A stretch of DNA of 64,000 bases from Cacajao melanocephalus (GCA_963573385.1 CAUYLG010026720.1:1-64000), one strand, 5' to 3'; numbered from the stretch's first letter, positions 43,740-58,314 are shown. Translations and numbers: made by a program. The notes: a model not told the origin generated them from the letters alone.

Positions 43740-44659
43740 TTACTTTCCATCTGCCTTAGGAAAAGTCTCAAGGGAGGGTCTCTTCTAACACAATCTGCCA
43801 GCACCGACTGTGGCTGGCCATGACTGGTCACAGCTGAAGCTGCCAAAATGAGCCTGCAGCCCACCGCTGTCTAAACCCCCAGGTGTCACCACTTGCCAAA
43901 AAAATAAAAATAAAGCTGTTTCTTTTCCTTTTCAATTAAACAATTAGCGCTTATTAAAAATACCAGAAATTCAGAAGACAGAGGAAAACCTCCACACCCC
44001 ATCCCATAATCCCAGCACTAGCACAGTGGCATCCATGGCCTCTTTCCTAACATTCTTGCCTGTTTGCATAGTTGTAATCAGACTGCATGCTAAAGGTTGA
44101 GCTGGTTTTTTTAAGTTAACATTTTACCATACTCCTTTCCCTGTTGCAACAATTTCTATAACCACTGTTTTCAATGGCTACATTTTATTATAGCCAGTAG
44201 ATGCCTGCCACATACAGGTCATGCTGCTATCTCTGTTGGGTTTCCAGTTACTTATAAAATTGCCAGTATTATAAATAAGCCTATGAAGAACAGCTCTGAG
44301 GCTTTGGATTCTTTCTCAATTCCTTTACATCAGGCCTGGACACTTTTTGAAAACTGAGTTTGCAAGGTCTGATGTCTTCTGGGCCCTCTGGCCTGGGAGG
44401 GGAACATTCTCATTGGATTTCTTGGGGGAAACTGATGGAGGAACACACACACTGTTTTAGGCAAAGCTATGTCTTTCTGTAAGTCCCAGTAGAAAATGCT
44501 GGACTGGGGTTCTCTGGTCTCTGGGCTGAAAACTCCCTCCTGGTTGAGCCTCCACTGTAAGCAACAGTTCTGAGCTGCCTGCAGGGAGCTTCAGCTCAAG
44601 GTAATTCAACTGGCAAAAGGTGGTGCTCCTTCCCAAGCATCCCTGCAGAGGCAGCGGCC
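43740..44659. other. Intronic stretch, mostly unrecognised
   Basis: 44,030-44,330 has LINE-like AT-rich text (caatggctacattttattat) but no confident family. The rest is unique. Confidence 0.4.
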
Positions 44660-45895
44660 TGGGCAACTGTAATAATGACCTCTTTGACCTCTAGAGCAGG
44701 GGCTGTGCCTGACCTACTTACATTTCTGCCTGTACTCTCAAACTCACTCTCTCTTTGGCTCCTTCCTATAAACATAATTAAATCTCTAATTATAAAAACT
44801 CCCATGGTAATGTGATTTCCCTCCTTCCTGTAACATCTCGAAAACATTCTTGCTAAGGTCACAATGCCCTCAATGTTGAGAGATCCAGTAGAGATTTCTC
44901 AGCTGTTTTCGACACTTCTTAAAGTCCTGGCTTCCCTGGAGGCACAGTCACCTGATTCTTTGGTCCACGTCTCCAGTCCATCTGTCTCTTACATTTCCTT
45001 TGTGATCTTCTCTACCTCCATCTGTCCCTTAAGTGATGGTCTTCCTGAGTTCTATCCTTGATCCGCATCTCCTCTAACTCTATGCTTTTCCTGTGTCAGC
45101 TTTGCCCTTGGGTTTTAGTTACTACTCACGTGTTGATGAGCCTGAAGCAGCTATGCGGCCTATACCTTTCTCCAGTTTCAGAGCCAACCAGCGGGTACAG
45201 CTGCCAGCTGCAAACGGCCCCCCATGCCGCATGTCCACAACTGGCATCAGCATCTCCCCTTCAACTGGCAGCTGCGGTGGCACAACTGGAGGCTTCACCA
45301 CGCACCAAGTACTGGGCCTTTGGTCCCCTCATTTTCACATGTTCATCTTCCGTCCCTGTCTATCCTGTGACCACAGCCCTCACCCAGGTCCTGACCATCT
45401 ATTGCCTTTTCTCTGGTTTTCCTTCTTTCGATCATGTCTTCTGCAGAGTCAAACATCTACCCACAGGAGTCATTTTTTGTTTTCTGAGACAGAGTCTTGC
45501 TCTGTCGCCCAGGCTGGAGTACAGTGGTACGATCTGGGCTCACTGCAATCTCTGCCTCCTGAGTTCAAGTGATCCTCCCACCTCAGCCTCCAAATAGCTG
45601 GGATTACAGGCATGTGCCACCATGCCCAGCTAGTTTTCGTAATTTTAGTAGAGATGGGGTTTTGCCATGTTGGCCAGGCTAGTCTTGAACTCTTGGCCTC
45701 AAGTGATCTGCCCGCCTTGGCCTCCCAAAGTGCTGGGATTATAGGTGTGAGCCATTGCAGCAGGCAAGGAGTCATTCTTTTAAAACACACCATCTGGACA
45801 TGTCGCTTCCCCTACTTAAAACTCTGCAATGCTTCTTTTCCTGTCATCCTTAGAATAAAGTCCAAGCTTCATAAGATGATTTTTAAGACCTTACA
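44660..45895 (+). mobile_element. L2 LINE remnant split by an Alu
   Basis: 44,660-45,470 shows L2 late-ORF2 text (cttcctgagttctatccttg; ccttgggttttagttactac). 45,790-45,895 continues with taaaactctgcaatgcttct. No intact protein remains. Confidence 0.65.
45472..45765 (-). mobile_element. Alu, full length, inside the L2
   Basis: Gagacagagtcttgctctgt to gagccattgcagcaggc. Confidence 0.95.
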
Positions 45896-46012
45896 TCAGC
45901 AGTTATCACACTTTTTGGTCTCAAAAGCCCTTTATACTCTTAAACACTACTGAGGAGTCCAGAAAACTTATGTGGATTATACCTATCAATATTTATTGTG
46001 TTAGAAACTTTC

Positions 46013-46300
46013 AGCCAGGCATGGTGGCTCACACCTGTAATCCCAGCACTTTGGGAGGTCAGGAGTTTAAGAACAGCCTGGCCAACATGGAGAAAACCGT
46101 GTCTCTACTAAAAACACAAAAACTAGCTGGGTGTGGTGGCATGTGGCTGAGGCTGGGCTGGGAGGCTGAGACATGAGAATTGCTTGAACCTGGGAAGTGG
46201 AGGTTGCAGTGAGCTGAAATCATGCCTGGAGTACCGACCACTGTACTCCAGCCTGGGAGAAAGAATGAGCCTCTGTCTCAAAAAAGGAAAAAAAGAAGAA
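46013..46300 (+). mobile_element. Alu, internally shortened
   Basis: Agccaggcatggtggctcac to an A-rich tail with aaaaagaag; a segment of each monomer is missing. Confidence 0.95.
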
Positions 46301-46428
46301 ATTAAAACTGAGAAATTAAGAAATATCGATTAATTCATTAAAATAATAAGCCCATTACAAGTTAACATATTTTGAAGTGGAAAAACCCTTATATTTCCCC
46401 AAAGTTAAATAAGAGTGGCATTATTTCA

Positions 46429-46723
46429 TTTTTTTTTTTTTTCTGAGACAGTCTCACTCTGTTGTCCAGGCTAGAGTACACGGCACGATCTTGACTCCCT
46501 GCAACCTCTGCCTCCTGGGTTTAAGTGATTCTCCTGCCTCGGCCTTCCAAGTAGCTGGGCTACAGGGGGGTGCGCCACCAGGCCTGGCTAATTTTTGTAT
46601 TTTTAATAGAGAGGGAGTTTTGCCATGTTGGCCGGTTTGGTCTCGTACTCCTGTCCTCAGACATTCCAGCTGCCTTGGCCTCTAAAAGTGTTGGGATTAG
46701 AGGTGTGAGCCACCGCACCTGGC
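46429..46723 (-). mobile_element. Alu, full length
   Basis: T14 tail, gagacagtctcactctgttg, to gagccaccgcacctggcc. It lies 128 bases from an opposite-strand Alu. Confidence 0.95.
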
Positions 46724-48192
46724 CTATTTTATGTTTTTGAAATCTGTAACATTTGGTTTAACAGAAAACAGCTAAATTAGCCTATCTGCTTCTGCATTTG
46801 ATCTGCTGTGATATACTGTTTTGATTAAAGTAAATGGAGAAAAGCCAACCTTAGATAAGTTTTTGAAAAAATGAGGCATATTTTAATGTTCTTCTGTGTA
46901 AATATTCGTCTGTGATACTACACCGAACTTGATAAATGGTAGTTTCTTAAAGATTAGTTGCAATGTGGAATATAAACCTCAGTAATAAACTTTTTGTACT
47001 CTGTTACGTTAAAATCCATTGGTCTATCTTACATTGTGAATTTTTCCCCTTGCCTGATTTTGTAACATCTTGCAGTTGTCTGGAAAATATTGGTTCACTT
47101 TGTTGACATATTTCATTATATAATATCAAAAAAAAATCACATTTATTAATATCACCACTAATCATATCAGAAAAGTCTTTAAGCAATGAGAAGCCAAGCT
47201 CACAGTGATGGAAGTTTCCCAGAACTCTAATTTTCACCTGCAAGTTTGAACTTCATCATGGGCATTAAATACTATCACCTGTTATCCTTGAAGTGACAGA
47301 CTCACTTCCTTCATTTTGAAGAAAAGGTCTGCCCAATACACATTTGAATAACCATAGTTTGTTAGTTATTCTTTCAAGTTATAACAACGTTCCATGAAAT
47401 AAACAGCTGGTTCAGCTTGCAATGCAGATAATTAAACAAGCGCTATTCCCTGAGACAAGTATCCAACTTTTGAATGTAGTAGAAATGATTCCATGTATTT
47501 CAGGAAATAAATTAGGAACAATTGCTTATGAGGGCCTTTTGATGCTTCAATTCATGTGTAAGTTGTTCTGGTAAAATGCCACATGGCATTTCAATAACCC
47601 AAGTATTGACTGAGGTTTATTCTTCAGATTTTAGAGAAATAGATAAGAAACAAGTTCTGCAACTGGAAATTTCCTCTTGGAGGGACTTAAAGTCTATGAC
47701 AAGCTTGAGTTTGCAAGTACTCTATGGGAGGCTAAATTACTACAAATGAAACCTCATCTATCCAGAAGCACTGGAGTGGAGAGCTAGGGTAGCCTTTGTG
47801 CAAAAAGCCTTTTTTCCATTTTAAATATTAAAATTCCATATTATACACCTTCCTCCTGCATTAGAGTTTAAGGCAAAGAAAATACTACATTATCACTTTC
47901 TTCTGTGGAAGTACTGAACATCAGGAATCTCCCAGGGTTGCAAAAGGCTCTATGTGGTGCCACAAAATTGCGCCACACTACCAAGTTTACTGAGTTATTG
48001 GAACGCTCTTCAGTAGTTTTTGTTTAGTTTCATTTTTGGTGAACTCTTGTCAGCTTTCACTTCCCACTGTCTTTATTATTTAAGTTCTGTCATTCTCTCT
48101 CCCCTCTTTTAATATTCTGCATTTAATATCCTTTAGGAAGAGAAACCAGATAACCGAGCATGGGTGAAATTTGTTTAAAAAATAAGACTTTA

Positions 48193-48508
48193 GGCTGGGC
48201 GCGTGGCTCACGCCTATAGTCCCAGCACTTTGGGAGGCCGACGTGGGTGGATCACCTGAGGTCAGGAGTTTGAGACCAGCCTGGACAACATGGTGAAACC
48301 CCGTCTTTACTACAAATACAAAAAATTAGCTGGGCATGGTGGCACATGCCTGTAATGCCAGCTACTCAGGAGGCTGAGGCAGGAGAATCGCTCCACTTGA
48401 ACCCAGGAGGTGGAGGTTGCAGTAAGCCAAGGTCACACGCCATTGCATTCCAGCCTGGGCGAAACTCCATCTCAAAAAAAAAACAAAAAACAAAACAAAA
48501 CAAAAAGA
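48193..48508 (+). mobile_element. Alu, full length
   Basis: Ggctgggcgcgtggctcacg to a tail of aaaacaaaacaaaac. Confidence 0.95.
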
Positions 48509-48563
48509 CTATACATTCTGAGTTGGAGCTAGGGTTATTCTTTCTTCAAGAAAGCACAGATGT

Positions 48564-48728
48564 TGGCTGGGCACAGTGGCTCACAGCTGTAATCCCAGCA
48601 CTTTGGGAGGCCAAGATGAGAGAACTGCTTGAGGCCAGGAGTTCAAGACCAGCCTGATCAACATAGTGAGACTCCCCCATCTCTAATTTAAAAAAAAAAA
48701 CCCAAAAAACAAAAATAAAAAATAAGAA
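48564..48728 (+). mobile_element. Alu left monomer
   Basis: Ggctgggcacagtggctcac to ctctaatttaaaaaaaaaac; an A-rich tail follows directly after the left monomer. Confidence 0.9.
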
Positions 48729-48739
48729 AACACAGACAT

Positions 48740-48995
48740 TTAAGTGCCTTGGCTTTGTGTCAGTGGCAGAGAGAAGAATGTGGACCTCTGTTCCATCTAC
48801 AGAGAACTCTGGACAAGTGATATAGCTTCTTTGAGCCCCAGTTAACTCATTGACAAAATGGGAATATTATCTGCCTCACAAGTTGTTGTTAGGATTATAT
48901 TATCATAGGAGGAAGTCCAACAATCTTAGAATTATATAATGAGTGTAGATACAACCTCACAGAGTTGCAAGAATTAAGTAATGCATACAAAGGAC
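48740..48995 (+). repeat. MIR SINE
   Basis: Gacaagtgatatagcttctt, cattgacaaaatgggaatat, cctcacaagttgttgttagg in MIR order. Confidence 0.8.
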
Positions 48996-49059
48996 TTGGA
49001 ACACTGTCTGTTGGGGGAGGTTCCCCTCCCTTCCCTTTTCACCTCCACTCTTAGACAAG

Positions 49060-49420
49060 CAAACTTTTCCTATAAAGGGCCAGATAGTAAATACTTTAGG
49101 TTTTATGGACCAAGAGATAAAATTGAGGATACTTTGTAGATACATAAGAGAGAAAAAAATTCCACATTTTTCATTGACAAAATTCAAAATTTAATCATTA
49201 AATATGTTTTTTGGGTAATACAGATCTACTAATAAGCAGTTATTTTTTCCTTTGAGGGGATATTTTACTTAAATGGGATAAAAAAGTAGTGTTCTCTATT
49301 ATCACATCAATTGCAAATGTTTATCTGTAAAATGCAGTCTTGTCCGACAGGCCATGTAGTAACAGGTAGTGGGCTGGATTTGGCCTATGGCCCACAGTTT
49401 GCCAGTTCCTGCTGAAAATT
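49060..49420. mobile_element. DNA-transposon-like fossil (hAT-type terminal text)
   Basis: Starts ctataaagggccagatagta and ends ggatttggcctatggcccac then agtttgccagttcctgct, the two ends of a common non-autonomous element. The AT-rich middle is divergent. Confidence 0.6.
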
Positions 49421-49772
49421 GTCTCTCTTGCTTGTTCCCCTTTTCTTGGTCCATCCCATATCATTGGTAACTGATATTTTGAGTGCTCTTAGTTCTCTGT
49501 GCAGATTTGGGTTTCCTTCTGGTATTTTCCCCCTCCAGCCTTTACACTTCTCACAGTGCAACGTTTAGTGGTGACAAATTATTTCACTTTTTGATTGCCT
49601 GGAATGTCATTATTTCACCTTCCTTTCTGAAGGATATTTTCACTGAATGTAGGATTCTAAGTTGACCGATTTCTTCTTTTAGCACTTTAGACATGTCATT
49701 CCATTGTCCTCTGGATTGCATTATTTCTAGTGAGAAGTCAGCAACCATTCTTATCTTGGTTTCTCTGTGTAA

Positions 49773-50085
<313 letters not shown>

Positions 50086-50394
50086 TCTTTGGCTGCTTTT
50101 AAGATTTTTCTCTTTATCACTGGTTCTCAGCAATTTGATTATAATGTGCCTTGATGTGGTTTTCTTTATATTTATCATGCTTAGCTTTTCATTGGGCTTC
50201 CAAGATTGGTGGTTTGATATTTTTAATAAAATCTGGAATAGTTTTTCCCCTCCATCACCAAGACTACAATTACATATATGTTAGAACACTTGCTATCACT
50301 CCAAAGGCTCCAATCTCTTCATCCATTTTTTTCTCTGTGCCTTGAATAGTTTCTATTGTTCTGTCATAGAGTTCACTGATTGTCACAGATTCTG

Positions 50395-51239
<845 letters not shown>

Positions 51240-52889
51240 CCATTTAGTGAATTTTTTGATTCAGGCATTGTACTGCTCAGCTCTGGAATTTTCGTTTGGT
51301 TCTTTTTAAGTTTTAATTTTTCTTCTTTCTGAGTTCTTCTTTTCCTTTAAGTCCCTGAACATATTTATAATAACTATTTTAAGGAACTTCTCTGTGAATT
51401 CTATCACCTCTGCCTCTTCTGGCTCTATTTTTATTGATTGATTTTTCCCTGGTTATGATACACATTTTCCTGCTTTTTGCATGTCTAGTAGTTTTTAAGT
51501 GAATGCTGGACACTATCAAGATTACACTGTGGGTTCTACATTGTGCTGTCCTTTATGGAGTATTAGGCTTTGTTCAGGTAGAGACTAATTTACTTGTAGA
51601 TCAGTTTGATCCTTTCAAGATTCCTTTGAAGGTTTCGGCAAGGACTAGAGCAGTCTTCATGGCTATGGCTAATTTAGTCCTACTCCTAAAATACGGCCTT
51701 CCTGGAATCACTACTAAATACCCTGGATGCTCCACTCTGGTTAGCCAGAACTCTAGTTTACAGCTCCCCAGTAGTTGTTTGCCCAGCCTTGCAAGGTCCC
51801 ACTGTGAACGTGCATAGTTTCATATACAGTGAAAGATTCACGGGGCCCTTTGCAGAGCTCCTTCTCCCTTCCATACTCTATTCTGCAAATTTTAATTGCT
51901 TTAGCCTCCTCCACCTTTTACCTCTGTCTTCCAGCTCAGTAAGACTGTCATACTTTCCTTGGGGTTTCTCTTCTGGGAAACTCTGGGGAAAAGCTGAGGC
52001 GATCATCAGTCTCACCATTTTTGTTACCTTTCTCTCAGGGACCATAGTCCTATACTCCATATTTTCTAATGTCTAAAAGTGTTTTTTTTAATGTTGTTCA
52101 GTTTTCTAATCACTTATGATAGAAAGGCTAATCTGGTAGCAGTTACCATGTGTTGGAAGTTGCGTATGGAGTCTTGTAAGCAATATACATTTTGATTTTC
52201 ATGAAACTATGGCTTACTTTTTCCATGTCTAAGAGAATAACTTAAAATCTAAGCTCTCCATTTATTTATTATGAAAACAATTTGGAGCTTGGCAGGAGGC
52301 AAGGGAAAACAGATTATCCCCAACATTTATCCAGCTGAGAAATCTTTCACATAGAATTTTTCAGTAGGGAACAGCCCCTGCCCTTACCCTCTTCTCAATT
52401 AGGATCTCTTCTGATATTAAAATCAAGAAAGAATGAATTTGAGAAAATGGTAATCAAAATCTATAGGAAAATGCAAATGTATACAAATTTTTCATTTTAC
52501 CTAGGCAATTGTTTTGTTACAATGGGTCCGTAAAGCCCAAGTCAACAATTAAGTGAAAACTTAATAGCAAAAAGGAGGCTTCTCCCAGGAGGAAATAAAA
52601 AAGTTGATACCCTCAAAATGTTTTCTACTCTAACAAATATCAATATTCCAATCAACAGAAGCAAATTTTCAGAGAATGTAAGAAAACTCAATGAGTATCT
52701 CAGTACCGGCCAATTTTCCTCGCAGACATTCTTACACATTCTGTAAACACACCCACAACGTCCGCTGTGAGCAACTCTAGTACCTGATGATGAATATGGG
52801 AGGTGTGCTCTTCTTATCAACTGTCTGGGGCTCAGAGTAGAGTCTTCTGACTCCTAAATTCATAGTACCCTTCCAGGGCCCACTGTAAC

Positions 52890-53167
52890 AAAACACTTTT
52901 TTTCTTTTTTTTTTCTTTTACTTTAGGTTCTAGGGTACATGTGCAGGTCATGCAGGGTTGTTGCATAGGTGCATACATAACCAGGTGGTTTGCTGCCTCT
53001 ATTCCCTCTTTAACTATATCTGGCATTTCTCCCCATGTTATCCCTCCCCACCTCCCACTGTCCCTTCCCAAGCCCCCCAACAACTGCCCCCAGTGTGTGA
53101 TGCTCCTCTCCCTGAGTCCACGTTTTCTCATTGTTCAACACCCACCTACGAGTGAGAACATGCGGTC
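52890..53167 (-). mobile_element. L1 3' end, 5'-truncated, younger type
   Basis: Ttaggttctagggtacatgt to cacctacgagtgagaacatg is the reverse of a primate L1 3' UTR. The flanks aaaacactttttttc and aaaacacctttttttc are a likely target-site duplication. Confidence 0.85.
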
Positions 53168-54600
53168 AAAACACCTTTTTTTCTAGTAACTACAGAGACA
53201 AGTACCCATCTATCATACACTGAGGGTAAACAGCAATAGTTCAAGAGCAAGATGCTGGGTTTGCCTTGTCACTGCGACTGTGAGAAGTTCTCCATTGTGC
53301 CTCCATACCCCTTTGTGAAGAGCCACACTTGGTTCTTGGCTGATTCCAAATTCCAGAGGCACTTTTAAATGCTCATTGTACCTAGGCAGAGTTAGAGAAA
53401 GAGTCATCAAGCACTGGTGATGACTGGACAGAGGCTGCTGGAATTCTGGAGGATACAGGGAGTGTAAATAAATAGGCATGCCTAGTGCCCAAGTCGGATG
53501 TCACCTAATGCTGACCAGGTCAGTTAATGGGACACACGCTGGCTTGGCTGAATTCTCAGAGGCCTGGCCAATGCTATCCAGCCCCAGCAAACTGTTCCCT
53601 GAAAGTGCAGTGATTTGCCTGTTTAACAGCAGATTGCAGCTTGAGGTTACTGGAAATCAAACCGGGTCAGAGAACCTAAGAAGAGGGTTCGACTTAGATG
53701 ATGCAAGCTGGCCCTCTGCTTATGGTTTTTAACCACCTTTATCCTGTGGTGCACTCCAGGTCTTTCCCTCCCACACACTAGGAAAAATTGTGGTGGTCTC
53801 CCTGGTTGCCTAAACCCATCTCCCCAGCAGCTCCCTTGTTTTGGAAGGAGATGATAAATAAATCAAAATGCACTAAGCAGCACTTCCACAGGCACTCGCC
53901 TCCTTCATTGAATGTGCACCTCATCAATCACACTATTGTCTGCTTGAAAGGCGAGCCTTGTAAATGTCATATCCACTCAGGCCCAAGGAGAGGCGCATCC
54001 AAATGCAGCAAGGAGTTTTAATTGGATAGTGTAATTAAACTAAAAAACCCCAGCAGACTTCCTTTGACAGGATAGATGAAGACCCCTTTTAATAGGGCTA
54101 GGAAACATATCTGTTAAAAGGATGAGGCACTGCCTGCTCCTGATTGTGCTCCAGAGTACTCTTATGAAAAGGCAATTCAATAACTGGGGCATTAATATGT
54201 GAGTCCGTTGTGTTCTGTAATCAGGCAGTACTTACTGTATTTGATCTGGAACTTATGAAATAAGTCCTTGTTAGAGAATAAAAACACAACATAACTTGTC
54301 CACTAACGTCTGGAGTGCCTAGATCTCCCAGGAGCGGACAGAGCCTGAGGAAGGGCTGTAGCCTTCCTGGGATGCAGCTCCAATTGTACTCCAGGTGCCT
54401 CACCTGCAGGGCCCTCAGTGCAACCAGCAGGGCTGTGGTTATCCACCTGTCCACCTTAGGACTACAGCTCTTTCATCCAAAGGTAACTAAAGTCATCCTC
54501 ATTCCTCTTTCACACATTCATGAGAGCATCTCAAGAATATGACACAATTCCTGGGTATCTCCTCCCTTAGGAACTAGAATGCCTATCGCATTAGAGAGAC

Positions 54601-54662
54601 ACGGAGAAATAGAGATAGACAGAGAGAGACAGACAGACAGAGACAGAGACACAGAGAGAGTG
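54601..54662. repeat. (CAGA/GA)n low-complexity tract
   Basis: Gagagagacagacagacaga and neighbours. Confidence 0.85.
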
Positions 54663-56622
54663 CAAGTGTGTGTTCTCTGCTAGAACTACCCACGTCAAAT
54701 AGGGAGAAAGAAATAAGGTGTCGAGGATCCAATGGATAGGCTAGGGTGTGTCCAGGTTGATTTCAGTAACAAGCATGAGTCTTTCAGCCAGTCTCCCTGT
54801 TCTCCTTTGCTGGGCGTGGGGAAGGGGCAGGAGATGCACACACTGGCACATTCAGCCACACACACATGCGAGGCCTGCAGCTCCATAAACATGTAACAAA
54901 ATCAGTGAGAACATGTGAAGAAGTTTGTATCTGCACAAGGCTGTTGTTTTACAAGTAGCCCACGACAATCCCTTGCAGCTGGAATGCCAAGTTAGGGAAC
55001 CCAGCATCTGGATGGATCAAGATAGCCTCTGAGCTGGGGCTAAGGTGGGATTCAGAGGTGAGATTTCAGATCAGCCCACCTATAGCTTTCTAAAAAACAG
55101 CTAGATAATCTGCTTTATTTACATAAACCTCAAAGTCAGTTTCCCTGAGCCCTCAGGGTTTGTTTGATGACTGACTGCTTTTACTCTTCATAAAGCCTCT
55201 TTGGAGCTGTCTGCAAACCTATGAACATTCTTAATACTGGTCTTTCACTATGGGTTGATGAACCCATTAAAAACATATAAGTGAATATGTAGAATCTATG
55301 AAAACTGGATACTGAATTAAACCATCAAATACCCTTAGTTTAAATGAAAACTACATAAAAGCATTTCAGCCATCAATTTGGCTATCACTTCTAGCCAGTA
55401 TGAATTCTGCTAGAAAAGCTATTTTCGTGCAGATGTGGAATTCAATGGGAAAGACTGACTCGTGTACCAACATCAATCAAAATGTCGACTTCCCTGGCAG
55501 CTCTCAACAGTAAGGCAGGTTCAAAGGTCACAGGATAAAGAAAAAAGCCAAGCTCTGGTTCAGCTCTAATATCTCCTCGGTAGAAGTCTTGCAAAAGTAG
55601 CCCCTTCTGTATTAGCCTTGCTTTCATTAATCTTCTTGCCATCTTCTTTAACTAGTCATGCAGAACCGCTCGATAGCAAGACGTATAATGGGGAAGGCCC
55701 TGTGCCTATTACCACGTTAACATTCTCTTAAGCCCCAGTGCAACAATGGAACGGGAAGCCAAAGGAAATCTGCGACTGCAGGGTGCAGTGCAGGCAATTC
55801 AATTACAGCCTGGGCTTACCTATGTCCTTCTGACCTATAAAACACAAGAGGCCTTTGTGTCTAACTGGCTTGGCCATTAAGGTTGCTGAAGATCACAACA
55901 ATGCTGATCTTTTCTATTTAAGCTAAATCAATGTGGACAAATCATTATTCAGTAGCTTTAATTTAATTAGTAAATTAAATACACTACTTTACGGATCTTG
56001 TCAAGTACTTATGAAAAGAAAGATTCATTTAAGTGGTAGGTCACCAATAAGCCCAGCTCATTTAACTCGTAGCCTTAACTGAATCTCATCTCAAATATCC
56101 AGCAGGTTCTAGTCACTAGGGTTTACCAGTCTCCTGCAGTTGTCATTAACTCCTAACCCCAAAGAGTTCCTATCTTGTATCCAAACGGTGTTTTGGACAA
56201 AAAAAGCAAAACAAAACAAGAATTCCCTAACATAACCAGCATGAACAGAATCAGATTTCCTTTGAATTATACTATTCCAAGAGAATGTAATCAGGTTACC
56301 TCCATTATGTTGCTTCCTTAAGATTTTATATGATCTATACTTAATTGAGATACAGCGCTCTTTTCAGCTATAAAGACGACAGCTACTTTATTAAGGTTTA
56401 AATCTGATTTCTTAATGATAGGCTGCTTCCTTTAAAGACTAAACCTGCACAATCTTCTTATGATGAACCCAGATCTGGCATGGCTGAGTCTGGTTCAGAA
56501 ATACAGGCTGAGTGTCTCTGATGGGTACCAGCTTCACAGAAAGGTCCCTTGCTTTTGTTTCAGGGTAGGAATTTGAGGCTAGTGCTTAAAAGAGAGCCAC
56601 AGCATTCAAAGGCTGTGTCTAG

Positions 56623-56753
56623 AACCGAACATGGTGGCACATGACTCTAGTCCCAGCTACTCGGTGGGCTGAGGCGGGAGGATCACCTGAGCCCAGGAGT
56701 TTGAGTCCAGCCTGGGCAACATAGCGAGACCCTGTCTCTTAAAAACAAAAAAC
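56623..56753 (+). mobile_element. Alu monomer element
   Basis: Gaaccgaacatggtggcaca through gcctgggcaacatagcgaga to an A-rich end. Confidence 0.8.
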
Positions 56754-57098
56754 CGTATCTAGATGTATATAAGGATGGAAAATTATTTCCCTAAGACAAT
56801 TTAAACATGGTAGTTTCTGATATGGAAACATTCTCCTCTTGTATGTGTTGTATACATCCTTGACCAGTTATAATCAATTCACCTTTTAGGGGCTTATGAC
56901 ATCTTTCAAAATAGCAAAAGATGTCCTAAGGAGCGGCAAAATCTGACAGAGGAATCACTGATTTGAATGATAATGGCAGTATGATTTTTTCTTTTCCCCT
57001 TAAATCTAGAAAGGCAGAATTTACTCTTAATTTCTCAAGGCTTGTGATCCACAGAGTTTCTCAAATAACTCTTTTAAGAATCCAAATTTACACATGCA

Positions 57099-57236
57099 AT
57101 TTTTTTTTTTTTTAATTATTAAGACGAGGTTTCACCATGTTGGTCAGGCTGGTCTTGAACTCCCAACCTCAGGTGCTTCGCCCGTCTTGGCCTCCAAAGT
57201 GCCTGGATTACAGGCGTGAGCCACCACGCCTGGCCT
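57099..57236 (-). mobile_element. Alu 5' part with target-site duplication
   Basis: T tail, gacgaggtttcaccatgttg to gagccaccacgcctggcc. Flanks acatgcaattttt and acatgtgcaattttt match, so the short form inserted as such. Confidence 0.85.
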
Positions 57237-58314
57237 ACATGTGCAATTTTTTAGGCATGTATCTATTTAGTCATTAAGTTCACGTCCTTAAACACTCACA
57301 GGGACAGAGCCATAAATCTTCTCTCCGAGAACCCAGCCTAAGAGGGAGAAGTCAAGGGGAATGGAAAGAGAGCCACAGAACTGTTGTTTATGAAGCGCAG
57401 CTTCTGAGCCAGGGTCTCTCCGGTCCCGCAATATGTGTAATTATGTATTTCCCTGCAGCCACTCAAATGCTCAGTCCCTTTGCCAAGTCAGCTATTCACA
57501 CACTTTTTGGATATGGCATCAATTAAACTTGAGTTCTGTGCCTTACGACGACCAAATTAATGGTTTGACAGCGGCTTTCTCAATAAACACTGCAAACTGG
57601 CCACTGTCGAAGGTTTTAAAAACCATTTCTTTTCTGTTCAAAATTCTGACAAACATGTCTCAAGTAAGACTGGGGACAACTTCATTATCCTCCCTACACT
57701 TAATGTCTTTTTGTAAAGAAGCTGTTTAATAACACGTCTGCTCTGTTTTCACAACTAAATTATTCCAGTTGGTCACACGTTGCAGTCTTCGGCAAGACAC
57801 TTGTGTTACCAGAGATAAAAACATGAAAAAGGAAATATATTGCAGAAATCAAAAACCTTATCTACTTCTAGACTCTCTCTCTTTGCCATAATTCATTCAA
57901 GAAGGCCCCAAGAATAATTTTTGATGTAAACTCGGCTACAAACATACATCACTATGCTGATAAAAATCACAGGCTAAACTTATGAAATATAGTGACTTTC
58001 ATTTCTTTAGTGATGTTAAAATAACTTTTTTCTAAGGTTCAACAGACACAAAAGATAAGAAGGGTTACCATTAATCCTTTAAATAATAAAGAAAGAGAAG
58101 ACGCCCCACAGATTAATTCTATGGTCTGAGGATGAACTTGTTAGATTGAGTCACTGAATTAATTTGATGAAGATACTGGAAATCATAAAACACACAGCAT
58201 CAAGCCGATTCATTTAATACATCTTTGTTTGGGCACTTTACAACATAAATTATTGAAATAACCTTTTCACATAATTTGTTTCTAAATTCTGGCTTCGTTA
58301 AGTTCAGTTTTAAG

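Larger units (their letters stand above)
45896..48170 (-). mobile_element. Ancient DNA-transposon block, split by two Alus
   Basis: 45,896-46,012, 46,301-46,428 and 46,724-48,170 carry consecutive text (ctttttggtctcaaaagccc; cccattacaagttaacatat; ttagttgcaatgtggaatat; gagaagccaagctcacagtg) that I associate with a long hAT-type transposon, possibly Zaphod. A 79-residue open frame on the minus strand (47,004-47,243) may be a scrap of transposase. Family and strand are tentative; nothing is functional. Confidence 0.55.

Noticed and set aside
45058..45597. 179- and 159-residue plus-strand frames
   Set aside because: They read through an L2 remnant into an Alu and match neither a known protein nor a splice-bounded exon.
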